Origin: Actinomycetota bacterium
GTDB taxonomy: Bacteria > Actinomycetota > Thermoleophilia > Solirubrobacterales > JACPNS01
Direction: 5' to 3'
Length of the DNA: 50,202 bases
Assembly: GCA_016219715.1 (NCBI GenBank)
Contig: JACRKX010000058.1
Location: 1-50,202 of the forward strand
In this document: in pieces, positions 25,550 to 33,375 of the stretch
Layout: every line of letters begins with the position of its first letter
How positions within the stretch are numbered: the first letter of the stretch is position 1
Made by a program: the position numbers and the translations under genes
Notes under the pieces: generated by a model
What the model saw: the letters and a program-made list of their open reading frames with translations, nothing else
What the model was told of the DNA's origin: nothing
Database searches by the model: none

Positions 25550-25616
25550 CTCGGCCGACACCTTGCTGGGCGCGGCGCGCGACCTCGAACGCCGGATCGC
25601 CGTCTTCAAGATCTGA
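23817..25616 (+). CDS. Methyl-accepting chemotaxis protein, third of three
   Basis: A 599-residue paralogue of the two genes before it. Six hydrophobic helices, HAMP-like [24 protein letters not shown] and the tip [36 protein letters not shown] are all present. The frame is open from GTG 23706, but ATG 23817 aligns with the start of the other two and gives the same length; GTG 23799 is an alternative with AGAGGA upstream. A 130-bp gap separates it from the second MCP. The C-terminus IAVFKI lacks a CheR pentapeptide. A perfect hairpin follows the stop. No CheA, CheW, CheR or CheB gene lies in this window. Confidence 0.92.
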   Translation: MEQRQDQLARRRLVIINMLNGAVAMALLQAQVVVSDLASREVVLTNIGVSLAASVPFALVVSRTQLGVFTRCQLAARSDDQDVRETAIKEALSLPARSTTAYLMAWVAGMPIGMLLTDLITPMSTSDYVAYWTAFAGLIPVTGFPVYAVIEHHTRGLLHDLFAGLDQRHVEQAVGRRTFGIPARVGFAIGSLVISVVAFLSAPAIGAAIDDSISDGLPLTTLALELPVLAGITLMVGLAVATSLRGSVAAVVTEVRSAAGGDLSRRVAVTTTDELGALMMDVNRMLGGQAGLIRATGEVAHEVSLGAGAVAEGAEQSALGIGEIANAMQDVVQGATVQFEQVATARRAAEGLGTAIEQATTATAKATEISAGARTLAGEGSESAVQARAAMEQMQMTIEEATEAVSRLGEDTANIGTIVETIATIADQTNLLALNAAIEAARAGESGRGFAVVAEEVRALASESTEAAAQIGELIQHIRRTVDQTVDAVHRGSSVVARGVSVVDAAGEKFNDIAGSLVTIDGHVHEVDARTAEVVAATNAVSDAVEEILAVTESVAALAEQTSANTEEASASSEEITSSADTLLGAARDLERRIAVFKI

Positions 25617-25617
25617 C

Positions 25618-25639
25618 CGGCCGCCGGGCCCGGCGGCCG
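25618..25639 (+). terminator. Perfect GC hairpin after the MCP cluster
   Basis: CGGCCGCCGGG (25618-25628) is followed directly by its exact reverse complement CCCGGCGGCCG (25629-25639), one base after the third MCP stop. There is no U-tract. It is a plausible terminator of the chemoreceptor transcript. Confidence 0.55.
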
Positions 25640-25683
25640 CGCAACGTGCGGGCCGGCGGCACCGGGCGCGCGATCGGCGTATC

Positions 25684-26352
25684 GTGGCGGTGTTGTCCCT
25701 GAGCCGCGACATCGAGATCGATGCCGCCGGAGTGCGGCTAGGAGGCGCGCTTGTCGTTCCGGCCGACGCCTCGGGCGTGGTGCTGTTCGCACACGGCAGC
25801 GGCAGCAGCCGTTACAGCCCGCGCAACAGGATGGTCTCGGAGCGGTTGAACGAGGGCGGGCTCGCGACCCTGCTGTTCGATCTGCTCGACGATCGTGAGG
25901 CACGCGACCGCCGCAACGTCTTCGACATCGGACTGCTGGCCGAGCGCCTGCTGCGCGCCCGCAACTGGTTGCGCACCGAGCCTGGGGCCGGAGATCTGCC
26001 GGTCGGGCTGTTCGGCGCCAGCACCGGCGCGGCCGCCGCGCTGGTGGCCGCGGCCACGCTCGAAGCCGAGATCGAGGCGGTCGTCTCGCGCGGCGGCCGG
26101 CCCGATCTGGCAGGTAGAAGCCTGGCTCGCGTGTCGGCGCCGACTCTGCTGATCGTCGGCGGTGAAGACCACGAGGTGGTTGCGCTCAACCAGCAGGCGA
26201 TGCGCCAGATGCACTGCCACGTCGAGCTCTCGATCGTTCCCGGCGCCGGTCACCTGTTCGAGAACCCCGGCGAGCTCGAAGAGGTCGCCGACGAAGCGTT
26301 CAACTGGTTCCACGGCCACCTAGCGAGGGATCCGATCCATGAGTCGGCTTGA
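25684..26352 (+). CDS. Alpha/beta hydrolase, dienelactone-hydrolase-like
   Basis: A 222-residue single-domain hydrolase with GTG start. The oxyanion region is LFAHGSGSSRYSPRN (residues near 32-46), the nucleophile elbow is GASTG near residue 115 with Ser as nucleophile, the acid lies in GGEDHE and the general base in GAGHLFENP. It lacks a signal peptide. Proteins of this type are often found with, or fused to, phosphoribosyltransferases and erythromycin-esterase-like domains, and here both follow. It overlaps the next gene by 14 bases. The substrate is unknown. No Shine-Dalgarno sequence is apparent; the upstream open frame runs inside the MCP gene and is not real. Confidence 0.87.
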   Translation: MAVLSLSRDIEIDAAGVRLGGALVVPADASGVVLFAHGSGSSRYSPRNRMVSERLNEGGLATLLFDLLDDREARDRRNVFDIGLLAERLLRARNWLRTEPGAGDLPVGLFGASTGAAAALVAAATLEAEIEAVVSRGGRPDLAGRSLARVSAPTLLIVGGEDHEVVALNQQAMRQMHCHVELSIVPGAGHLFENPGELEEVADEAFNWFHGHLARDPIHESA

Positions 26353-27676
26353 TCCGCAGGCGGTTGCGCAGGAACTCGAACGCGTAGCTCATCCGCTGCA
26401 CGGCCGCGACGATCTGGACCCGTTGATCGACCGCGTGGCCGGTGCGCGGGTCGTGATGCTGGGCGAAGCCACGCACGGCACGGCCGAGTTCTACGACTGG
26501 CGCCGCCGCATCACGCAGCGGTTGATCGACGAGCACGGGTTCGGTTTCGTAGCCGTCGAGGGGGACTGGCCCGACGCGGCGATGATCGACGAATGGCTGC
26601 GTGGCGACGGCCGCTCGGCCGCCGAGCCGGCGCACGAACTGCTGGGCAGGCTCGATCGCTGGCCGACGTGGATGTGGGCCAACGAGCAGGTAGCGGCGTT
26701 GATCGACTGGATCGCCGACCGCAACGCCGGTCGCGATCTCTCCGGGAAGGTCCGCTTCCACGGTCTCGACGTCTACTCGCTGTTCAAGTCGATCTCGGCG
26801 GTGCTGCGCTACCTCGAGGGTGTCGACCCGAAGCTCGCCGTGGAGGCATCAGAGCGCTACGCCTGCTTCGAGAGCCACCGACCCGACGAGGTCGAATACG
26901 CCCGTTCGGCGTTGCGAATGCCACCCGGCTGCGAGCGTGAAGCCGTCGAGATGCTCGCCGAGCTGGAGGGGCTGCAACCGGCGGCGGGCGACGGAGTGCA
27001 GCTGTTCGACGCGCGCCAGAACGCGATGGTCGTACGCAACGCCGACCGCTACTACCGCACGATGCTGCGTGGCGACGAGCGCTCCTGGAACGTGCGCGAC
27101 TCGCACATGCTCGACACGCTCGACCAGCTGCTGACCAGCGGTGCCAGCATCGATGGCGTCGGTCCGCGACGCGGGATCGTCTGGGCGCACAACACACACA
27201 TCGGCGACTATCGCGCCACCGACATGGCGGCCGACGGCTACGTCAACCTCGGCGGCCTGGCGCGCGAGCGTTGGGGCGAGACAGCGGTGGCATTGGTCGG
27301 TTTCGGCACCCACTCCGGCAGCGTGATCGCATCGCCGGCATGGGATGGGCCGGTCCTGTCGATGGAGGTACCGGCCGCGCGCCCCGGCAGCTACGAGGAC
27401 ATCCTTCACGACTGCGGGCCCAGCGGTCGCGGTAGCGACTTCACGATCGTCTTCGACGAGCGCTCGGCGGCGGGCGCGCTGTCGATGCCCGCGGGGCATC
27501 GCGCGATCGGCGTCGTCTACGACCCGCGGCACGAGGGGCGCTCGAACTACGTGCCGACCTCGCTCTCGCGCCGCTACGACGCGTTCGTCTTCGTCGACCG
27601 CACGTCCGCGCTCGATCCGCTCCCGGTCACGTTCGATCCGAACGAGATCCCGGAGACCTGGCCCTCCGGCGCCTGA
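26339..27676 (+). CDS. Erythromycin-esterase-like protein
   Basis: A 445-residue member of the erythromycin esterase family (Ere/ChaN-like fold). The active-site residues line up with EreA/EreC: Glu43 and His46 in MLGEATHGTAEF, Glu74 in VAVEGDW, and His284/His287 in WAHNTHIGD. The family uses a metal-independent His-activated water. Membership does not show macrolide resistance: most chromosomal relatives have other or unknown substrates, and the Mycobacterium tuberculosis relative Rv2030c is a fusion to a phosphoribosyltransferase. Start chosen at ATG 26339 (GAGGG upstream), overlapping the hydrolase. A PRTase gene lies two genes downstream, matching that fusion. Confidence 0.9.
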   Translation: MSRLDPQAVAQELERVAHPLHGRDDLDPLIDRVAGARVVMLGEATHGTAEFYDWRRRITQRLIDEHGFGFVAVEGDWPDAAMIDEWLRGDGRSAAEPAHELLGRLDRWPTWMWANEQVAALIDWIADRNAGRDLSGKVRFHGLDVYSLFKSISAVLRYLEGVDPKLAVEASERYACFESHRPDEVEYARSALRMPPGCEREAVEMLAELEGLQPAAGDGVQLFDARQNAMVVRNADRYYRTMLRGDERSWNVRDSHMLDTLDQLLTSGASIDGVGPRRGIVWAHNTHIGDYRATDMAADGYVNLGGLARERWGETAVALVGFGTHSGSVIASPAWDGPVLSMEVPAARPGSYEDILHDCGPSGRGSDFTIVFDERSAAGALSMPAGHRAIGVVYDPRHEGRSNYVPTSLSRRYDAFVFVDRTSALDPLPVTFDPNEIPETWPSGA

Positions 27677-27773
27677 GTCGAGCGATCCCGCGCGGGCGGG
27701 CGCGACGAGGATCGGCGCCCGGTCACCGGTTGGTCACGACCTCCGACGTGCTCGCACTCTAGTTTCTGCGGCA

Positions 27774-29186
27774 ATGTTCGACTTTCGTCAGACGAAGATC
27801 GTGGCCACGCTCGGACCGGCCACCGACCTGCCGGGCCAGATCGAGATGCTGCTCTCGGCCGGGCTCGACTGCGTGCGCATCAACTGCTCGTACGGCGGCG
27901 CCGAGGACTGGCAGCGCCGCGTCGAGGATCTGCGTGCCACCGAACGCCACCGGCAGCGCCCGGTACCGGTGATCTTCGACCTGCAAGGTCTGAAGATGCG
28001 ACTTGCCCCCGGCACCGCCGAGATGTCTCTCGTCGCCGGCACCCAGGTGCGCTTCTACGGCGCCGGATCCGCGCCGCCGGCGGGCGAGGGTCATGTCCTA
28101 CAGGTAGACCGTCCCGGCTTCGCGGAGCTGGTCGGCGATGGCTGCGAGCTGGTGATCGGCGATGGTACGCCCCGGCTGGCGGCGCTCGCCCGCGACGGCG
28201 AGGCGGTGATCGCATCGGTCACGTCACCTGGCACGCTCGGTCCGGGCAAGGGGGTGACCGTTACGAACGTTCAGGCCGAGGGCGCGTCGTTTACCGAGAA
28301 AGACGAGCGCGATCTGCTCGACGCCGTGCGGCTTGGCGCCGAGTTCGTCGCCATCTCCTACGTGCGCTCGGCCGCCGACATCGAGCCGGTGAGGCGCCGG
28401 CTCGCCGAGGCCGGTTCGCGTGCACGGGTGATCGCGAAGATCGAACAGCGGCAGGCCTACGACAACCTCGACGAGATCATCGCCGCCGCCGACGGAGTGA
28501 TGGTCGCGCGTGGCGATCTCGGCGTGGCCGTCGGCCACGAGCAGGTGCCGCTGATGCAGAAGGACATCATCCGCCGTGCCACCCAGGCCGGCAAGCTGGT
28601 GATCACCGCCACGCAGATGCTCGAATCGATGATCTCCTCGCCGGTGCCGACACGAGCCGAGGCCGCCGACGTCGCCAACGCGGTGATCGACGGCACATCC
28701 GCGGTGATGCTCTCGGCCGAGACGAGCACCGGGGCATACCCGGTCGAGGCCGTCACGAAGATGGGCGCGATCGCCGGGGCGGCCGAGAGCGAGGAGATTC
28801 GCGGCGCCCACGACGAGGGGCGCGAGGCAGCAGACGCGGCGGTCATGCATGCCGCCCTCTACCTCAGTCACGCAACCGGCGCCCGTGCTCTGATCGTGCC
28901 GACGACGACGGGCAGCGCTGCGCGGGCCGTGGCCAAGTACCGCCCGCGGAAGCCGATTGTCGCGATCGCCGACGACGCCTTCGTCGCCGCGCAGCTCAAC
29001 GCGGAGTGGGGAGTGTTCGCCGCGGCCTACGAGGACCAGGGTGTCGAAGACCGCACCAAGTCCGTCTTGCTGCAGGCCAAGGAGATCGCCGAACTCGAGA
29101 GCGGCGATCAGGTCGTTGTGACCGCAGGCCCGCTGGCCGGCCGGCCTGGCGCCACCAATGTGATCGCGCTGCGCGAGGTGCCCTGA
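27774..29186 (+). CDS. pyk: Pyruvate kinase, K+-independent type
   Basis: A 470-residue pyruvate kinase that transfers phosphate from PEP to ADP. Seen: TKIVATLGPA, RINCSYGG (catalytic Arg and Asn kept; usual FSHG changed to CSYG), AKIEQ with catalytic Lys and Glu, MVARGDLGV, and ATQMLESM with catalytic Thr. The segment DLQGLKMRL replaces the usual DTKGPEIRT; Lys in place of Glu117 together with Leu113, Gln114 and Leu120 (rabbit numbering) is the known signature of K+-independent enzymes. The C-terminal domain is complete. ATG 27774 is chosen because the family starts there; a 97-base gap separates it from the esterase gene. No Shine-Dalgarno sequence is visible. Confidence 0.92.
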   Translation: MFDFRQTKIVATLGPATDLPGQIEMLLSAGLDCVRINCSYGGAEDWQRRVEDLRATERHRQRPVPVIFDLQGLKMRLAPGTAEMSLVAGTQVRFYGAGSAPPAGEGHVLQVDRPGFAELVGDGCELVIGDGTPRLAALARDGEAVIASVTSPGTLGPGKGVTVTNVQAEGASFTEKDERDLLDAVRLGAEFVAISYVRSAADIEPVRRRLAEAGSRARVIAKIEQRQAYDNLDEIIAAADGVMVARGDLGVAVGHEQVPLMQKDIIRRATQAGKLVITATQMLESMISSPVPTRAEAADVANAVIDGTSAVMLSAETSTGAYPVEAVTKMGAIAGAAESEEIRGAHDEGREAADAAVMHAALYLSHATGARALIVPTTTGSAARAVAKYRPRKPIVAIADDAFVAAQLNAEWGVFAAAYEDQGVEDRTKSVLLQAKEIAELESGDQVVVTAGPLAGRPGATNVIALREVP

Positions 29187-29265
29187 AGCTCGAACGGACC
29201 GTCGACCGCTTGAACGGCGTAGATTTTCGGATGTGGCGCCGGGCGCCGCAACCGTCAGGAGCCCA

Positions 29266-29967
29266 GTGGCGACGTCACCCGAAACTCCGATTCTCGCTGG
29301 CCGCCGCGAAGCCGGCCGCCGGCTCGCTGAACGGCTCGCCGCGATTGCTCCACCGTCGCCGGTGGTGGTAGCGATGCCGCGCGGTGGCGTGCCGGTGGCG
29401 GCGGCGATCGCCGAGACACTGGGCGCGCCGCTCGACATAGCCGTTGTGCGCAAGATCGGCGCTCCGCACCAGCCCGAGCTTGCGATCGGCGCGATCGGCG
29501 AGGACGGCGCGCTGGTGCTCGACGGCGAGGCCGCGCGTGTTCTGCGCCTCTCGGAGGAATCGATCGCGCGCGTGCGCGAAACCGAGGGGCGCGAACTCGA
29601 AAGGCGGGTCGCGCTCTACCGCGAAGCGTGCCCGCGCCTGCCGCTTGTCGGCCGCGACGTGATCCTCGTCGACGACGGCCTTGCGACCGGCGCGACGGCC
29701 GCCGCCGCGGCCCGTTCGCTGCGCGCGCGGGGCGCGTCGCGCATCGTTCTGGCCGTTCCCGTGTGTCCGGCGGAGAGCCTTAGGCTGCCGCCCGATCCCG
29801 CGATCGACCAGCTCGTCGCGCTGATCGCGCCGCGTCACATGCACGCCGTCGGGTACTGGTACCGGGACTTTCCGCAGGTCTCCGATTCGGAAGTGCTTGC
29901 CGACCTGCGCCGCCTTCGGGCGCGCGATGGGGAATCTGCCGCCGCGGGCGGTCACGACGCTCACTAG
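29266..29967 (+). CDS. Phosphoribosyltransferase
   Basis: A 233-residue PRTase of the type usually annotated only as 'phosphoribosyltransferase'. The PRPP loop is VILVDDGLATGAT at residues 132-144 with the acidic pair Asp136-Asp137. Other features are VVVAMPRGGVPVAAAIAE and VVRKIGAPHQPELAIGAIGEDGA near the N-terminus. GTG 29266 has AGGAG four bases upstream; GTG 29233 is an alternative. Relatives are found fused to dienelactone-hydrolase or erythromycin-esterase domains, and all three types occur together here. The base it joins to PRPP is unknown. Confidence 0.88.
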   Translation: MATSPETPILAGRREAGRRLAERLAAIAPPSPVVVAMPRGGVPVAAAIAETLGAPLDIAVVRKIGAPHQPELAIGAIGEDGALVLDGEAARVLRLSEESIARVRETEGRELERRVALYREACPRLPLVGRDVILVDDGLATGATAAAAARSLRARGASRIVLAVPVCPAESLRLPPDPAIDQLVALIAPRHMHAVGYWYRDFPQVSDSEVLADLRRLRARDGESAAAGGHDAH

Positions 29968-30097
29968 GCGTTACTTGTAACCGGCGGTAAGTGCCGTAGA
30001 AAACACGGACCATGCGGCCGCCGGCCGCTGCTTCAATCGAAGGTGCCGTGCTTTATGCACACTCCAAACCGGCGCCGCCGGAGGCGGCCGATTTACG

Positions 30098-31279
30098 ATG
30101 TTGAGCGTCAGCAGACTGCTTGGCGGCAAGGTCGAACCAGGGGATGCCCTGCGTTACGGGCGCTCGACGGCGTCGAGCCCGGCGCACCTGCTGCATTTCT
30201 CCAAAGACAAGAAGCCGGTCGTCGTCTGGAACGTGACGCAGCGCTGCAACCTGCACTGCGCCCACTGTTACGCCGACTCCCACGACCGCGAGTACGAGGG
30301 CGAGCTAAATCACGAAGAAGGCCTACGCCTGATCGACCAGCTCGCCGACTTCGGTGTGCCGACGATTCTCTTCAGCGGCGGCGAGCCGTTGTCGCGACCC
30401 GATCTCTTCGAACTTGCCGCGGCCGCTCGCGACGCGGGCCTGCGCTCGGTGCTCTCGACCAACGGCACGCTGATCGACGACGAGACGGCCGCGCAGATCG
30501 CTGCCGCCGGCTTCTCTTACGTAGGCATCAGCTTCGACGCAATCGGCCAGCTGCACGACAAGCTGCGCGGCAAGAAGGGCGCCTTCCAGGGCGCGCTCGA
30601 CGGCATCCGCGCCTGCAAGGCCGCGGGGCTGCGCACTGGCGTTCGCTTCACGTTGCACGGGCTCAACCGGCCGCAGCTGCCGCAGATCTTCGAGCTGGCC
30701 GAAACCGAAGACGTCGACCGCCTGTGCGTGTACCACCTTGCCTACGCCGGTCGCGGCGAGAAGATTTCGCACTTCGATCTCCAGCCTCACGAGACCGCCG
30801 AGGCCGTCGAACAGATCTTCGACCTCGTCGAAGAGATGCAGTCGCGCGGGCACGAGCTCGAGGTGTTGACGGTCGACAACCCCGTCGACCACGTCGCTCT
30901 GCTCAAGCGGGTGCGCGCCACCCAGCCCGAGCGCGCGGACGACGTCGAGCAGCTGCTCACCTGGAACGGCGGCAACCAGTCGGGAATCGCGATCGGCTGC
31001 GTCAGCCCGACCGGGCTTGTCCACCCCGACCAGTTCAGCTGGGACGTGGTCGTCGGCGACGTGCGCAAGAACACCTTTGCCGAAATCTGGAGCAACGACA
31101 ACCCACTGCTGGCGCCGTACCGAGTGCGGCCCCGCGCAGTGAAGGGTCGCTGCTCCGAGTGTCGCTGGTACGACATGTGCAACGGCGGTCTGCGTGTTCG
31201 CGCCGTCAGCGCGACCGACGACTTCGAGGCGCCCGACCCCGCCTGTTACCTGACCGACGACGAGGTCGCGCTGAGATGA
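30098..31279 (+). CDS. Radical SAM/SPASM enzyme, AhbC/NirJ-like
   Basis: A 393-residue radical SAM protein. The [4Fe-4S]-SAM motif CxxxCxxC is CNLHCAHC (Cys50, Cys54, Cys57), followed by the GGEP motif SGGEPLSRPDLF. The C-terminal SPASM/twitch cysteines are in IGCVSPTG, KGRCSECRWYDMCNGG and PACYLTDDE. This set matches AhbC (12,18-didecarboxysiroheme deacetylase) and NirJ of heme d1 synthesis. GGAGG lies 13 bases before the ATG. It overlaps the next gene by ATGA. No siroheme decarboxylase (AhbA/B) is present nearby, so the exact substrate is uncertain; SPASM enzymes also mature peptides, but no precursor peptide is seen. Confidence 0.82.
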   Translation: MLSVSRLLGGKVEPGDALRYGRSTASSPAHLLHFSKDKKPVVVWNVTQRCNLHCAHCYADSHDREYEGELNHEEGLRLIDQLADFGVPTILFSGGEPLSRPDLFELAAAARDAGLRSVLSTNGTLIDDETAAQIAAAGFSYVGISFDAIGQLHDKLRGKKGAFQGALDGIRACKAAGLRTGVRFTLHGLNRPQLPQIFELAETEDVDRLCVYHLAYAGRGEKISHFDLQPHETAEAVEQIFDLVEEMQSRGHELEVLTVDNPVDHVALLKRVRATQPERADDVEQLLTWNGGNQSGIAIGCVSPTGLVHPDQFSWDVVVGDVRKNTFAEIWSNDNPLLAPYRVRPRAVKGRCSECRWYDMCNGGLRVRAVSATDDFEAPDPACYLTDDEVALR

Positions 31280-32469
31280 GCGCGCCGCCGCGTGGCGATC
31301 GGCTCTCGCAGGGAGCGCGCTCGATGCGCACCGATCGCGACGGTTGGTTGCAGCGGCTCGACTTCGACAAGGCGCCGTTCACGATTGCCTGGGAGGTCAC
31401 CCGTGCCTGTGCCTACGCCTGCGATCACTGCCGTGCCGATGCCCAGCCCAAGCGCGATCCGGACGAGCTGACCACCGCCGAGGGGCTAAAGCTGGTCGAC
31501 CAGCTCGCCGGCTTTGGCAATCAGCCGATCCTTGTGTTGACCGGTGGCGATCCGCTGATGCGCCGCGACCTCTTCGAACTGGCCGCCCACGCCGACGCGG
31601 CCGGCCTGCGTGTTTCGCTGACGCCGACCGCCACGGCGCTGGCCACGCGCGAGCGCATGCGCCAGGCGCTCGAGGCCGGAGTGCGCCGGGTTGCCTTCAG
31701 CGTCGACGCCGCCGACGCCGCCACTCACGACTCGTTCCGCGGCTTCGCCGGCTCGTTCGAACGCACGATGAACGGACTGCGCGCGGCCAGCGCCGAAGGC
31801 CTGCCCGTGCAGGTCAACACCACCGTCTACGCCGACAACGCTGGTCATCTCGAGCGCATGGTGCCGATGCTGATCGAGCACGGCGTCGTGCAGTGGTCGG
31901 TTTTCTTCCTGGTGCCGACGGGACGCGGCGGGCGCCTGCCGATGCTCGACGCCGAGGGACACGAGCGCGCCCTGACCTGGCTCTACGAGCTCACGCAGAC
32001 CGCGCCGTTCGATGTCAAGGCCACCGCCGCGCCGCAGTACCGCCGCATCGCAATCGAGCGCGCCCGCGCGAAGGCCGAGGCCGGTGACGCCGCCACCGGA
32101 CGGGTGGCCGGCGCGGGCTACCGCTACGAGGACGGCCTCGACCGCCCCGTCAAGGGCGTCAACGACGGCCGTGGCTTCATGTTCGTCTCGCACACAGGCG
32201 ACGTCACGCCTTCCGGCTTCCTGCCGATCGTCGCCGGCAACGTGCGTGAGCGCGACCCCGTCGAGATCTATCGGGACGCGAAGCTCTTTCGCGAGCTGCG
32301 CGATCCGGAACTGCTGAAGGGCAAGTGCGGACGCTGCCGTTACAAGATTGTCTGCGGCGGCAGCCGCGCGCGTGCCTACGGCGTCACGGGCGACTACCTG
32401 GCCGAGGATCCCAGCTGCGCCTACCAGCCCGGCGCCGAGCCGTCGAGCAAGGATCAGGTGGCGGCGTGA
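31276..32469 (+). CDS. Radical SAM/SPASM enzyme, AhbD/TIGR04053-like
   Basis: A 397-residue radical SAM protein translationally coupled to the one before. The radical SAM motif is CAYACDHC (Cys45, Cys49, Cys52) in the phrase WEVTRACAYACDHCRADAQP, followed by TGGDPLMRRDLF. C-terminal cluster cysteines are in GKCGRCRYKIVCGGSRARAYG and PSCAYQP. It resembles AhbD, which decarboxylates Fe-coproporphyrin III to heme without oxygen, and the related TIGR04053 family of actinobacteria. An in-frame ATG at 31324 is possible. Its last 16 bases overlap the convergent gene. Role in heme synthesis is inferred. Confidence 0.82.
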   Translation: MSAPPRGDRLSQGARSMRTDRDGWLQRLDFDKAPFTIAWEVTRACAYACDHCRADAQPKRDPDELTTAEGLKLVDQLAGFGNQPILVLTGGDPLMRRDLFELAAHADAAGLRVSLTPTATALATRERMRQALEAGVRRVAFSVDAADAATHDSFRGFAGSFERTMNGLRAASAEGLPVQVNTTVYADNAGHLERMVPMLIEHGVVQWSVFFLVPTGRGGRLPMLDAEGHERALTWLYELTQTAPFDVKATAAPQYRRIAIERARAKAEAGDAATGRVAGAGYRYEDGLDRPVKGVNDGRGFMFVSHTGDVTPSGFLPIVAGNVRERDPVEIYRDAKLFRELRDPELLKGKCGRCRYKIVCGGSRARAYGVTGDYLAEDPSCAYQPGAEPSSKDQVAA

Positions 32470-33317
32470 ACCGTCTGACAGAGAACCGACGCCGCGCTCA
32501 ACTCGCTCTCGCCACGTCGGCGTACGGTCGCTTCCACATCTTCCGGGGTGTGTTCACGTGAGTCGTAAACGATCACGATCGACTCGTCGCCGTCCGTCAG
32601 GAAGTTGCTCGCGCCGAACTCCGTGTACCGGGTCGCGCCGATGCCGATCACCGCTCGCGCGGGGTTTCCAGCGTCGCGCAGGCACGCACCGAGGTCTTCG
32701 AGAGGGGTGAGCGGGGAGTCCTCCTGGCCGTTGAGCCGCTCGACCATCCAGTCGAGCAGCCGGCGCCCGCAGTACGAGTAGCCAGCCATCGGGCTGTCGA
32801 GTCCGTAGGCGTGCGTCTCGCCTCCCCGTCGTAGAAAGCTCGCGATCCGCAGGTTCGCGACTCCGCCATCCGGCTCGATGTCGGCGACCGGCAACAGCTC
32901 GCTAGCGAGGCCCTTCGAGTCCGGTCCCCAGTTCTTCTTCTCGCTTATCTTCCTGGCTCCGGGCCGGCGGATCGAGCAGTCGTTGAACGCGCCTACGGCG
33001 ACCGGAGAGAGCGATGCGACAGAGCTATCGGCGGCGTAGCCGATGTCGCAGACGAGGCCGGCCTCGGGTTCGATCTGTAGGTTCGCGCCAGCCGCGTCAC
33101 CGGGCAGCGCGATCGCGTTTGACGACAGCGGGAAGGTGCCGAGAAACGTGCCGGCGCCAGGGACGTAGAACGGGAAGATCCCCTTCGGGGCCTCACCTTC
33201 GCCGTCGACGTTCACGAAGTCCGCGGCCTCGCCGGCCTGCTCCAGGTGTCCTGCGAAGTTCCCGGCTACGCCGAAACCAAACCATCCGCGAGCCGCACTG
33301 GGATCGACAATCAACAC
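32454..33317 (-). CDS. DUF5718-like protein, fumarylacetoacetate-hydrolase-like
   Basis: A 287-residue protein. The N-terminal GFGVAGNFAGHLEQAGEAADF and PKGIFPFYVPG, and the central IEPEAGLVCDIGY and VGAFNDCSIRR, match the family I know as DUF5718. The order EPE, then FNDCS, then KNWGPDSKG echoes the fumarylacetoacetate hydrolase fold (metal-binding ExE and NDxTxRD), so a metal-dependent hydrolase is possible. The C-terminal third (residues 190-287) is not recognised. It converges on the AhbD-like gene, sharing 16 bases at the ends, and diverges from fadH with a 58-base gap. Confidence 0.72.
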   Translation of the reverse strand: MLIVDPSAARGWFGFGVAGNFAGHLEQAGEAADFVNVDGEGEAPKGIFPFYVPGAGTFLGTFPLSSNAIALPGDAAGANLQIEPEAGLVCDIGYAADSSVASLSPVAVGAFNDCSIRRPGARKISEKKNWGPDSKGLASELLPVADIEPDGGVANLRIASFLRRGGETHAYGLDSPMAGYSYCGRRLLDWMVERLNGQEDSPLTPLEDLGACLRDAGNPARAVIGIGATRYTEFGASNFLTDGDESIVIVYDSREHTPEDVEATVRRRGESELSAASVLCQTVHAAT

Positions 33318-33375
33318 GGCGCGAGACTACCGCCCGGTAGAGAGCGATCGCAAAGACGCTAAGTTGCCGCCCGCG

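Noticed and set aside
26339-27676. Macrolide resistance gene
   Set aside because: The erythromycin-esterase family is broad; catalytic residues are conserved in many non-resistance members and nothing here points to an acquired resistance element.
30098-32469. Radical SAM peptide (RiPP) maturation locus
   Set aside because: No short precursor peptide gene was found in the flanks, and both proteins fit tetrapyrrole-type radical SAM families better; kept only as an alternative.
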